NCBI GenBank assembly: GCA_016222805.1
Contig: JACRQG010000004.1
Span: forward strand, 62,001-126,000
Source: Verrucomicrobiota bacterium
GTDB lineage: Bacteria; Verrucomicrobiota; Verrucomicrobiia; Opitutales; Opitutaceae
Length of the DNA: 64,000 nt
Reading direction: 5' to 3'
Made by a program: the position numbers and the translations under genes
Part shown: positions 19,194-27,049 of the stretch, one piece after another
How positions within the stretch are numbered: position 1 is the stretch's first letter
Layout: every line of letters begins with the position of its first letter
The notes under the pieces: generated by a model
What the model was told of the DNA's origin: nothing
Databases searched by the model: none
Seen by the model: the letters and a program-made list of their open reading frames with translations, nothing else

Positions 19194-19484
19194 ATGAAAA
19201 CGAACAATCCAAACCATCCCGATCCGTTCTTCGCCGAGTCGCCCGACGCTTGCACCGCCGCGCGGCTCATCGCCAATGCCGTCCTCGCTCGCCTCCTCAT
19301 TTGGCAGGCCGACGCACCGTCACTCGAAGACCGCGGCCTCCGAACCACGGTTGCCCTCTACTGCGTGCGCCCCGACTTGATCGCGGCGGCGACGCTCGAG
19401 GAGATCGGCGACCGCACCGGCCGGACCAAGCAATGGGTGCACGCCCTTGCCGACAGCTTCCGACTCACCACGGGGATTTCGTAA
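19194..19484 (+). CDS. Small mobile-element protein, sigma-region-4/HTH-like C-terminus
   Basis: 96 residues from the ATG at 19194. The C-terminal half (ATLEEIGDRTGRTKQWVHAL) reads like a sigma-70 region-4 or CII-type helix-turn-helix. The first half is helical with no recognisable motif. Its TAA overlaps the next ATG (TAATG), showing translational coupling with the DUF3102-like gene. A small DNA-binding regulator of the element is the best guess; no family was confidently recognised. Confidence 0.6.
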   Translation: MKTNNPNHPDPFFAESPDACTAARLIANAVLARLLIWQADAPSLEDRGLRTTVALYCVRPDLIAAATLEEIGDRTGRTKQWVHALADSFRLTTGIS

Positions 19485-20023
19485 TGAACCTGGCCCCCGC
19501 CCACGGCTCGGTGATCGAGCAGATTAATTGCCTGCACGCGGTCGCAGTCCGGATGGCGGGCGATTCGCGGAATGCCCTGCGAATGGCGCTTTCGGCCGCC
19601 TGGAAGGCGGGCCAGCTCCTATCCGCGGAAAAGAAACGGGTGAGGAAGCAAATGGGTCATGGTGCGTGGGGCGACTGGCTGGACGCCAACTTTGACGGCT
19701 CCGTCCGGACCGCCCAACGCTACATGTGCCTCGCGGCTTCGATCGCGGACACCCGTTTCCTCCGGGGACTTAGTCTCCGGCAAGCCTACTTCCGGCTCGG
19801 GATCGCGACCGAGCCGAAGTCGCGCCGAGACGCCGTGGCCGTCCCACCTCTGCCGGAACCGGTCCGGCTGGCGGGACGGCTCATCGAGGCGTTGCGATCC
19901 GAGCCGCCCCAGTGTCGCGACGACCTGCGGCCCTTGTTCGAGGAACTGCGGCGGTGGTTCGAACCCGCGAACAATTCCCGCGGAACGGTTTCGATATTGT
20001 CATGGCCAAGCCCGCCCCGGTGA
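19484..20023 (+). CDS. DUF3102-like mobile-element protein
   Basis: 179 residues. The central part (AWKAGQLLSAEKKRVRKQ ... GAWGDWLDANFDGSVRTAQRYM) matches the pattern of DUF3102/ParB-like phage and ICE proteins, which follow the theme of a helical entry, then HGxWxxWLxxNF and SxRTAQRYM. The function of that family is not established. The gene is coupled to its upstream neighbour and overlaps the next small gene by 22 bp, giving a compact phage-like arrangement. Confidence 0.65.
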   Translation: MNLAPAHGSVIEQINCLHAVAVRMAGDSRNALRMALSAAWKAGQLLSAEKKRVRKQMGHGAWGDWLDANFDGSVRTAQRYMCLAASIADTRFLRGLSLRQAYFRLGIATEPKSRRDAVAVPPLPEPVRLAGRLIEALRSEPPQCRDDLRPLFEELRRWFEPANNSRGTVSILSWPSPPR

Positions 20024-20208
20024 CTCCTGACGTCGCGCTCCTGCGGCGGCTGCTCACGGAGACCGACGAAAGCGCCAATCTCTGGGCTATCGGAGCGAAA
20101 TTACGGCAATTGGCGGAGGTTAAAATTGATTATTTTGGAGGGCTTCCCGCCAGTCACAGCGAGCCTGATCCTTGGCCAGGGACGGTCCTCGTCTGGCCAA
20201 AAAGTTAG
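20002..20208 (+). CDS. Short mobile-element ORF, probably truncated at the cargo junction
   Basis: 68 residues from the ATG at 20002. The first 38 or so residues (KPAPVTPDVALLRRLLTET ... LRQLAEVK) look like a genuine small helical protein. After about 20115 the base composition drops and the frame runs antisense through the 3' end of the nucleotidyltransferase gene. The gene was therefore probably cut by the arrival of the cargo module, and the present C-terminus is accidental. Confidence 0.4.
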   Translation: MAKPAPVTPDVALLRRLLTETDESANLWAIGAKLRQLAEVKIDYFGGLPASHSEPDPWPGTVLVWPKS

Positions 20209-21027
20209 CTGCTTGGGCAACGGCAATTCTTCTGGTTCGTCATTGCCTTGCTCGGCGTGACGTCGTGCGAATTCGATGGCGCGGCTAAAAACGCTGATCG
20301 GCCATTGCGCGGTCCCATAGTGTCTTACTTGAATATTCGTGAGTTCGTCCTCTGACATTTCCGAACCCACTCGCGCCAGGTAGCGTAAGAGGCGCGGACC
20401 TACTTTCCATTTGAGGTTCCCCGCCATGACGACTGATCGAACCACGCATAGGCCAGGAAAAGGATTCTCCTCTCGATTGATCTCGATTATTCTTTCAATT
20501 ACTCCGCGGAAAAATTGGTCGTCAGCAGAATAGATCGATCGGGGTTTTCCAGCGCGGGACAGCACGTCAACCGCGACTGCTTCCAAATTAAAGAAGGTAG
20601 AGCGTGGCAGGTCATCGAAATCTGGATGGCTTAAACCTGCTTCTTTGAGAGCATGCGTCTCCTGCAGAGGCCAAACGTCAAATTGCCAGCCGACGCGTTG
20701 TAATTGAAGACCTCCAAATCGAGTTCGACGGGCAACGTATTTCTCAAACTGCTGCTGAAGGTCAGGTAACCGTGTATCTCGAATTACGATATCAATGTCT
20801 CGGGGCCGCCCCAGCACGTTGTGAGTTAGGCGAGAAAGTAGCAGCGAACGCAGTGTGCCGCCGAAAAACACGGCGGGCCAATGTCCTTCTCGGATTTCAT
20901 CCACCGTGGTTGCGATAGCCTGCTTCCACCGGCGGTTGTTGTGACGACAGAAAAGCGAGACCTCGTGTCGCAGCAGCCGCTTCAGGCCGTCAATTTCCGA
21001 GGCTGAAGCCATTCTTGAGTTCACCAT
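20101..21027 (-). CDS. Pol-beta-type nucleotidyltransferase
   Basis: 308 residues from the ATG at 21027 (alternatives: TTG 21042, ATG 21012). The catalytic head reads FFGGTLRSLLL ... GRPRDIDIVI: a GG motif at 56-57 and the metal-binding Asp77-x-Asp79, as in CCA-adding/poly(A) polymerase heads and AbiEii-like toxins. A third acidic residue is probably Asp in QFDVWPL. The remaining 200 residues are helical and unassigned. It overlaps the dGTPase-like gene by 23-38 bp in the same direction, so the two are translationally coupled. It could modify an RNA, a protein or a nucleotide; the substrate is unknown. The gene is clearly A+T-richer than the host flanks. Confidence 0.75.
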   Translation of the reverse strand: MVNSRMASASEIDGLKRLLRHEVSLFCRHNNRRWKQAIATTVDEIREGHWPAVFFGGTLRSLLLSRLTHNVLGRPRDIDIVIRDTRLPDLQQQFEKYVARRTRFGGLQLQRVGWQFDVWPLQETHALKEAGLSHPDFDDLPRSTFFNLEAVAVDVLSRAGKPRSIYSADDQFFRGVIERIIEINREENPFPGLCVVRSVVMAGNLKWKVGPRLLRYLARVGSEMSEDELTNIQVRHYGTAQWPISVFSRAIEFARRHAEQGNDEPEELPLPKQLTFWPDEDRPWPRIRLAVTGGKPSKIINFNLRQLP

Positions 21028-22408
21028 GCAGTCGCTTCGCAAATGAGTCCGTCATGCCGCAAACATAGTCGGTCACCAGTTGCAGGCGATGGTAAGCCTC
21101 TGGCAAGTGTTTCAGATCGTGAACAGAATGGAGGAAGACGCTGCGGTAGTTGTTCGAGAGCAATGCTCCGATGCGCCCTGGGAAATTGTTAGTTTTCACC
21201 TTACCGTCTAGCGGTAACACCTTCGCTCCCTCCCAGAAGAGGTCCATCAAGTCGGTGATGATTGCGCGACCCATTAGCTCCAATTTCAAAGTAGGAGAAG
21301 TACAGTAGATCCGCGTTTTCCCGATGGTCTTCAATTTCTCGATGAAGCCCCGGTAGCTACTGTCTTTTACGAGCTCTCCGAGATACGTGCCGCCCATGAT
21401 TTCATCGTATTTGATCTCGAACGCTTTTTCTACGGCCTCGACCATTAGCCCGATCGCCGCTGTGCGGAAAGCCGAACCGTGAACATCGTCCGGGAGATTA
21501 TCTGGCGGAGCATCTCGGCCCGCTTTCAAAATTGCTTCCTTTCTTGAAAGCACCGCTTGCAAGCATTCGTTAGCGCGCGCCTCGTCAGCTTCATTTTTGC
21601 AGCTGGTTTTGCGCAGAATCTGTTCGAGTTGCGGCCACGTGAGAATCCCCTTCTTGATTCCGTCCTCGATATCCGCGACCGAATAGACGATGTCATCTGC
21701 GGCCTCGACCAAGAATGTGATGGGGTTGCGTGCGTCTCCCGTCCCTGTTTTCTCTCGGATCGATGCGACAAGACTTGCTTCGGAGGCAAAGTAGCCGGGC
21801 TTCGCCTTCGCGTGGTTCGTGTGTTCGCTGTTCGCTTCGTGGGAGGCCGCGGTGTATTTACATGCCGCGGAGAGCGTCCCAAACGTTAGGTTGAGGCCAT
21901 TGAAGTCCGCGAGCAATTGAAGCTTTCCGACCAAGCGCAGCGTCTGCGCGTTACCCTCGAAGGCCCTGAAGTCTTGCACGAGTTGCTTTTCCTTCAACAA
22001 GTCGGTCAGCCCTTTCTCGCCAAAGCGTTGCTCGAACCAGTATCTAATCGCATCTTCGCCAGCGTGTCCGAAAGGCGGATTCCCAAGATCGTGAATTAGG
22101 CCGCAAGTAGCGGCGATCGCTTCGATTTGCCGCGTCATGTTCGCCTGAATATGGCCCTTCTCCTCCAGACGCTTCCCAACGGAAATCGCGATACCTCGTG
22201 CGACAGATGACACCTCAAGCGAATGCGTGAGGCGGGTTCGTATGGCATCGCAGGGTTCCAGAGGGAAGACTTGGGCCTTGTCTTGGAGGCGCTTGACCGG
22301 CGTAGAGAAAATCGCGCGATCAAAGTCCCGCTCGAATTGGACGCGATGGTCGGGGCCAATGGTCGTCGTCCGTTTCCGTTCCGCACAAAGCAGTTGCTCC
22401 CACTTCAT
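20990..22408 (-). CDS. dGTPase-like HD-domain triphosphohydrolase
   Basis: 472 residues from the ATG at 22408, preceded by AAGG. It has the Dgt N-terminal pattern (FERDFDRAIFS ... VKRLQDKAQVFPL) and HD metal ligands His62 (RLTHSLEVS), His106-Asp107 (GLIHDLGNPPFGH) and Asp238/239 (EAADDIVYS). The Dgt-specific FEGNAQTLR is also present. The family hydrolyses dGTP (some members other dNTPs) to the nucleoside and tripolyphosphate. Dgt homologues act as anti-phage factors by depleting dNTPs. Its place in a mobile element, coupled to a nucleotidyltransferase and divergent from a LexA-like repressor and methyltransferase, favours a defence role over housekeeping. Confidence 0.88.
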   Translation of the reverse strand: MKWEQLLCAERKRTTTIGPDHRVQFERDFDRAIFSTPVKRLQDKAQVFPLEPCDAIRTRLTHSLEVSSVARGIAISVGKRLEEKGHIQANMTRQIEAIAATCGLIHDLGNPPFGHAGEDAIRYWFEQRFGEKGLTDLLKEKQLVQDFRAFEGNAQTLRLVGKLQLLADFNGLNLTFGTLSAACKYTAASHEANSEHTNHAKAKPGYFASEASLVASIREKTGTGDARNPITFLVEAADDIVYSVADIEDGIKKGILTWPQLEQILRKTSCKNEADEARANECLQAVLSRKEAILKAGRDAPPDNLPDDVHGSAFRTAAIGLMVEAVEKAFEIKYDEIMGGTYLGELVKDSSYRGFIEKLKTIGKTRIYCTSPTLKLELMGRAIITDLMDLFWEGAKVLPLDGKVKTNNFPGRIGALLSNNYRSVFLHSVHDLKHLPEAYHRLQLVTDYVCGMTDSFAKRLHGELKNGFSLGN

Positions 22409-22617
22409 CACCTTAGTTTTTCGCTAAACACGGCTCCGGACAACGTGAAACGTTCGTGGATGAAACGCATGTAACCTGTGGCGCTCCTCCTCCCCGGAAG
22501 GCGATTGGTTGGACTCAGGACGACAAAGAAGACGACAAATGTCTTCTTGTTGTCGCTTTTTAACAAACACGCCCGACATTGCTTGACAAGGACGACGAAT
22601 CGCCGACCCCTTGTGAG
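22409..22617. promoter_or_regulatory. Divergent control region of the two cargo operons
   Basis: This 209-bp A+T-rich segment separates the leftward dGTPase start from the rightward repressor ATG, so it must hold both promoters. It contains one inverted repeat and several copies of GACGACAAA (22519-22527, 22531-22539, near copy GACGACGAA 22591-22599, inverted TTGTCG 22550-22555). No confident -35/-10 pair was identified on either strand. Confidence 0.65.
22526..22548. promoter_or_regulatory. Candidate operator: AAGAAGAC-N7-GTCTTCTT
   Basis: Perfect 8-bp inverted arms at 22526-22533 and 22541-22548 around a 7-nt centre. It lies 70 bp before the repressor ATG and about 118 bp from the dGTPase start, a suitable place for control of both directions by the LexA/CI-like repressor encoded next door. 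It overlaps one GACGACAAA direct repeat. Binding is inferred. Confidence 0.55.
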
Positions 22618-23223
22618 ATGTTGCAGGTGGAACAACCACGTCAGCTTGCCATCATCCGAGAGCGACTGGGCCTCAACCAGTCGGAGATGGCGCGCAAACT
22701 CGGGATTTCGCGGCAGCACCTTTCTAAGCTGGAGAATTCGGCCGACTCGTTGTCGCCGAAGCTTTCCCGGAAAGTTGCGGATCTTTGTCGAGCTCACGGA
22801 TTGTCAGTCGTTGGCCCTCTAAGCGGAATCAGGGCAATCCCGGTGCGATCCTGGGCTCAAGCGGGCATTGGGCGTGATTTTGAGGAACTCCCTTTCGATT
22901 GGCAGCGGACCATTCCGACAGATTGCCCGGATGACCAAGCTTTCGCGGTAGAGGTCGAGGGAGACTCAATGGAGCCGAAGTTTCTCCAAGGCGACATTGC
23001 TGTGATTATGCCGTCACATCAGCCCAAAAATGGGAGTCTGGTGGTGGCGCGGCTGGAGCGAGAAGGGATCGTTTTCAAAGTGTTCACTGCACGCCAAGAT
23101 GGATCGGTGCGCCAATGCAGCTTTGCTAGTTATCATCATGCTTACCGACCGATCGAAGTCTCAGAAAATTCAGTCATCTGGAATTTTCCGGTTTACCAAG
23201 TGGTAAGGCAGGTGTGGCGCTAA
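22618..23223 (+). CDS. LexA/CI-like repressor: XRE HTH plus S24 autoprotease
   Basis: 201 residues from the ATG at 22618; a TTG 13 codons earlier is also in frame but adds no conserved sequence. Residues 8-62 are an XRE helix-turn-helix (GLNQSEMARKLGISRQHLSKLE). Then come a cleavage site Ala82-Gly83 (WAQAGIG) and an S24 fold with Ser117 (VEGDSMEP) and Lys154 (IVFKVF). The spacings 35 and 37 equal those of LexA (Ala84, Ser119, Lys156), so RecA-stimulated self-cleavage is likely. It is the first gene of an operon with the methyltransferase (1-bp gap) and probably represses itself and the divergent dGTPase operon until DNA damage. Confidence 0.88.
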   Translation: MLQVEQPRQLAIIRERLGLNQSEMARKLGISRQHLSKLENSADSLSPKLSRKVADLCRAHGLSVVGPLSGIRAIPVRSWAQAGIGRDFEELPFDWQRTIPTDCPDDQAFAVEVEGDSMEPKFLQGDIAVIMPSHQPKNGSLVVARLEREGIVFKVFTARQDGSVRQCSFASYHHAYRPIEVSENSVIWNFPVYQVVRQVWR

Positions 23224-23224
23224 A

Positions 23225-26200
23225 ATGAACTTAGCTCTCGCACACGAGAAACTGGGCTGGCCCGAGCCGGACACCGTGCTCAAACCGCGCGGATCGGGGC
23301 CAGCAATGTTCGCGGATAAAGCCCGCACGAAAATTGGTTTGTCACTGAAACGTGCATACGCCCAAGAGCGATTTAGAATTGGTATTCTACACGCTGACTC
23401 AAACACCACGGATTCTCAGCCCCCCCTAGCAGTTGTTTGCGAATTTTCTACCGCTCCGTCTGCCAGCACGCTAACGGAAACCCATCGGCTTGCTTGGAAT
23501 TTTTGCCATGCGCCATTGCTGGTGACGTTGGAGCCTGGGATGATTCGTATCTGGAATTGCGGGCACGAGCCGCCGCGGCAATCGAACGATCTTTTCGTAA
23601 ACGAAGATGCGGTTGTTTTTTCTCGTTCGGACAGCCAGCTGGATGACGAAGCGGTGCGGCTTTTGCACTGGGTGAGTTTGGCGACAGGTCAATTCATTCG
23701 GGAGCGGATTCCCGCCGCCAAGATAAAGCCCGAGCAACGCGCTGACCGGTCATTGCTCGAAAATTTGCGGCGCGTGCGTAGCAAATTACGAGAACTCAAG
23801 ATGCCAGTGGATATTTGCCACGATCTCCTGGCTCGGGTTATCTTTGTGCAGTTTCTCTGGGATCGTCGTGATGCGAACGGCGATGCTGCGCTGTGTCCCG
23901 ATCAGCTCGCTCGATGGCACGAGCGAAACATCCTGAAACACAAGCACGACAGCATTGGCTCGGTGCTCCGGCATCGCGATGATGCCTACGCGCTTTTTCG
24001 GGAGCTGGATAGGATCTTCAATGGTGACCTCTTCCCGGGCAAGGAGTCCGCCTCGGCGGCCGTGCGCACTGCCGCCTGGCGCCGCGAGCAACGGTTCGTT
24101 CAAAAAGAACACCTCGATTGGTTGGCGCGCTTAGTTGAGGGTAAAGACGATTCGAAGACCGGCCAGTTCTGGTTATGGCGGATGTATTCTTTTGACACCA
24201 TTCCGCTCGAATTCATTAGCAGCATCTACGAGGAGTTTGTAACACGCGACGAGGTTGGTGATGGCGCAGCTCGAGATGATGGTGTTGTCTATACACCTGG
24301 CAGGGTTGCAGATTATGTATTGGATCAAGTCTTGCCGTGGCATGGAATCGCATGGCGAATGCGCATTTTTGATCCCGCTTGCGGATCGGGCATTTTCCTC
24401 GTCAAAGCGTTTCAACGATTAGTGCATCGGTGGCGGCGTGCGAATCGCGGCCGTCCCGTAGTCGCCTCGATTCTTCGACAAATACTCGAGCGGAATCTGC
24501 TTGGAGTGGACAAGAATGCACACGCTATTCATGTTGCATCGTTTAGTCTTTATCTGGCGATGCTCGATGAGTTGGAACCGAAGGATTATCTCGAGCGTGT
24601 TCGCTTTCCTTCGCTACGCAATAGTCGACTAATCTCGAGCGACTTCTTTACAGAGGACTGGCGAAAGGATTTTCGCCCGCGAAACCTGAAATTCGATATC
24701 GTTATCGGCAACGCCCCTTGGGGTGACAAAACTGCAACACCGGTTTCGATTTCTTGGGCGGAAAAGGAAGAGTGGTCCATTGCTGATCACAACATTGGTC
24801 CACTTTTTCTTCCTTCTGCCGTGCAATTTTTGGCTAGAAACGGGCGCGTGGCGATGTTGCAGCCTGCGATGACGCTACTGTTCAATCGCGCGGAAACGGC
24901 GAATGGATTCAGGCGGCGTTTCTTCTCTGAATTCAACGTCCACAAAGTTGTAAACTTTGCTCCCGTGAGATTTATTCTCTTTGGGAAGCGTGCGATCTCA
25001 CCGGCTTGCCTTATCGTGTTTGATGGAGGCTCACCAGCTTCTGACGAGCGGGATGAGCCTCGTATTGAATACGCGACGGTCAAACCTAGGCAGACTTCGG
25101 AAGACAACTATGCTCTGACGATCGAACCTTTCGACATCCATCTGATCTCTCCCAAGGAAGCAGCCAATGACCCGCTAGTGTGGACAACATTGAGCTGGGG
25201 TGGGCGACGGGATCTTTCCTTGCTTCGCTCACTTTCACACTTTCCCTCGATTGCTAAGCTTAAGGCCGACAAAAAGGTCAAGACGCGCGAGGGGGTTAAT
25301 CGCGGGGACCGCAAGAAAGTGCAGAAGCAGATTGTTGGATGGAGAATGCTGGAAGGCACGGAATTTCCTCCGAATTCGTTTCCGCGCCTTTCGAGTAGGA
25401 AATTACCGGTCAACGACGATCCGCTCACTGATGGTCGAGCCTCCACCGATTTTTCTGCCTTCGAGCGTCCGCAACTGCTCATTAAAGGTGGTTGGAAGAC
25501 TGACGAGAGTCGTTTCCAAGCATCGCTGGTCGACTATGAAAAGTCGGACGAAATTGGAGTTTTGTGCAGCCAGAGTTACATAACCGTTAGTGATCCGAAT
25601 GCCGTTGCAGGTCAGTCCTCGATTCTCGATGCGGCTACAATCGTCCTGAATAGCAAGCTTGCGGTTTATCATTTGCTGCTAACAAGCAGCCGCTTTGCCT
25701 CCTATCGGCCAGAACCGCTAGTGGCTGACTTTCTAAATGTTCCCCTGCCACCAATAAAAGGGGACGCGTTAGATTATGTCCGTAAGCCGGCTGATTGTGA
25801 TGTTCTCGTTCGCAATGGTTTCGAGTTAGCTAGGGAAGACTGGGGTCTAGTCGAAGACCTGTTCGACTACACATTGCCCGATTTCAAGGGCGACGCTACA
25901 TCTCCAGGGCGGCGTCGGACTACCAGAAAGGACGAACCCCAACTTTCGAAGTATTTCGAGTTCTTTTCTGCGGTCCTTTTAGAAGCGTTTGGTCCAGACA
26001 AACGAATCACCGCAACTATTTACCAAGAGCTACCTGGAGAGGAGTTACTAGGACTGCGACTAGTTGCAATTGAACTTGGAGCGACCGGAACGAGGGAGGA
26101 TATTTCAGTTCGTCCTCTCAATACACCGCGACTGTTGGCGGAAATCGCGGAAGTTCAGTCGCGAGAATCGGAGCGGGCAAAGAATAGCTGGTTGTCCGGT

Positions 26201-26365
26201 GCAATCGTTCGATTGTATGGTTCAAGCGGCACGGGTCGCAATAAGACACCTACGATTTTCCTGCTCAAACCAGACCAGCATCGTTATTGGACTCGTAGCA
26301 TGGCGATGCGGGACGCGGATGAAGTCGCGGCGGATTTTCTGACCGGAATCGTCGAGGGGTCCTAG
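23225..26365 (+). CDS. N6-adenine DNA methyltransferase (type IIG/BREX-PglX-like)
   Basis: 1046 residues. The SAM-binding motif I is DPACGSGIFL (383-392) and the catalytic motif IV is NAPW (496-499), the NPPY/W variant of gamma-class adenine methyltransferases of type I, IIG and BREX systems. The region after about 620 would be target recognition (GWKTDESR, then IVLNSKLAVYHLLLTSSRFASYRPEPLVADFLNVPLPP, a pattern common in Eco57I-type TRDs). The N-terminal 300 residues are unassigned; no clear PD-(D/E)XK nuclease motif was seen there. It starts 1 bp after the repressor stop and is followed 6 bp later by a putative nuclease, giving a three-gene operon. Base composition is A+T-richer than the host. 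Confidence 0.87.
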   Translation: MNLALAHEKLGWPEPDTVLKPRGSGPAMFADKARTKIGLSLKRAYAQERFRIGILHADSNTTDSQPPLAVVCEFSTAPSASTLTETHRLAWNFCHAPLLVTLEPGMIRIWNCGHEPPRQSNDLFVNEDAVVFSRSDSQLDDEAVRLLHWVSLATGQFIRERIPAAKIKPEQRADRSLLENLRRVRSKLRELKMPVDICHDLLARVIFVQFLWDRRDANGDAALCPDQLARWHERNILKHKHDSIGSVLRHRDDAYALFRELDRIFNGDLFPGKESASAAVRTAAWRREQRFVQKEHLDWLARLVEGKDDSKTGQFWLWRMYSFDTIPLEFISSIYEEFVTRDEVGDGAARDDGVVYTPGRVADYVLDQVLPWHGIAWRMRIFDPACGSGIFLVKAFQRLVHRWRRANRGRPVVASILRQILERNLLGVDKNAHAIHVASFSLYLAMLDELEPKDYLERVRFPSLRNSRLISSDFFTEDWRKDFRPRNLKFDIVIGNAPWGDKTATPVSISWAEKEEWSIADHNIGPLFLPSAVQFLARNGRVAMLQPAMTLLFNRAETANGFRRRFFSEFNVHKVVNFAPVRFILFGKRAISPACLIVFDGGSPASDERDEPRIEYATVKPRQTSEDNYALTIEPFDIHLISPKEAANDPLVWTTLSWGGRRDLSLLRSLSHFPSIAKLKADKKVKTREGVNRGDRKKVQKQIVGWRMLEGTEFPPNSFPRLSSRKLPVNDDPLTDGRASTDFSAFERPQLLIKGGWKTDESRFQASLVDYEKSDEIGVLCSQSYITVSDPNAVAGQSSILDAATIVLNSKLAVYHLLLTSSRFASYRPEPLVADFLNVPLPPIKGDALDYVRKPADCDVLVRNGFELAREDWGLVEDLFDYTLPDFKGDATSPGRRRTTRKDEPQLSKYFEFFSAVLLEAFGPDKRITATIYQELPGEELLGLRLVAIELGATGTREDISVRPLNTPRLLAEIAEVQSRESERAKNSWLSGAIVRLYGSSGTGRNKTPTIFLLKPDQHRYWTRSMAMRDADEVAADFLTGIVEGS

Positions 26366-26371
26366 TCGGAC

Positions 26372-27049
26372 ATGGCTAAATCACCTATCAGGCCACGTGT
26401 AGCGTCACCAGTAGTGAGCGTCCTTCCATCCGACTTTACCGACCTGGTTTCGACCTGGAGGCCCGATGCTCTTGCGCGATTGATGAACAACGTGTGGAAG
26501 GGTTATGACGATCTTTCTCGAAATCCGTCGCCTGACATTGACTGGAACAATGAATGGAGCCTCAACGCCCACCTCGGCCGTAGGATACGCCGCCTTTGGC
26601 CGCGAGCCTCGCCCTTTGAATTTGAGTCATCATGGCCGGTCATGGACAAGCGGGTTACGCCGAGAAGTCAGCCTCCCACTCCGGATTTCTCGATCCTCTC
26701 CCGCGACAACCGGATTTCAGCCAGCTTCGACTTTGACGCGAAACTCATTCGGCAAATCAACGACACCAAAGCCTATGCCGATAAGATCGCTGAGAGCTTC
26801 CTCACAGGTCGATACTCCGGCGGTTCCCGCGGAGGAGGAATGATTGCCTACGTTCTCCCTTCGGATGCGAAGGATTTTCAAACCAACATCGCCTCGGTGT
26901 TGAAATGCGAGTTGATAGCATGGCCGCCGATGGCGCCCCGATTACACTTCGTGAGCAATCATGTCCGAATGCGAAGGCAACCTCCCGCAAGCGCAAACTT
27001 CGCGCTCCATCACCTTCTGATGGGTCTACGGCAGGCTTCCCCCGTGTAG
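26372..27049 (+). CDS. Putative PD-(D/E)XK restriction endonuclease partner
   Basis: 225 residues, starting 6 bp after the methyltransferase. Pro104-Asp105 (PTPDFSIL), about 17 residues, then Asp122-Ala-Lys124 (FDFDAKLI) gives the PD-x(n)-(D/E)xK layout of restriction nucleases. An upstream acidic helix (ESSWPVMDKR) and the following ADKIAESFLTGRYSG ... GGMIAYVL resemble small nuclease-like proteins next to adenine methyltransferases, which share the theme of F.xGRYS followed by GxMIGYV. Function is inferred from this pattern and the operon position. It could instead be a specificity or control subunit. Confidence 0.6.
   Translation: MAKSPIRPRVASPVVSVLPSDFTDLVSTWRPDALARLMNNVWKGYDDLSRNPSPDIDWNNEWSLNAHLGRRIRRLWPRASPFEFESSWPVMDKRVTPRSQPPTPDFSILSRDNRISASFDFDAKLIRQINDTKAYADKIAESFLTGRYSGGSRGGGMIAYVLPSDAKDFQTNIASVLKCELIAWPPMAPRLHFVSNHVRMRRQPPASANFALHHLLMGLRQASPV

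Noticed and set aside
20990-22408. dGTPase-like gene as ordinary host housekeeping gene
   Set aside because: Its A+T-rich composition, overlap with a nucleotidyltransferase and position inside an integrase-bounded element favour cargo.
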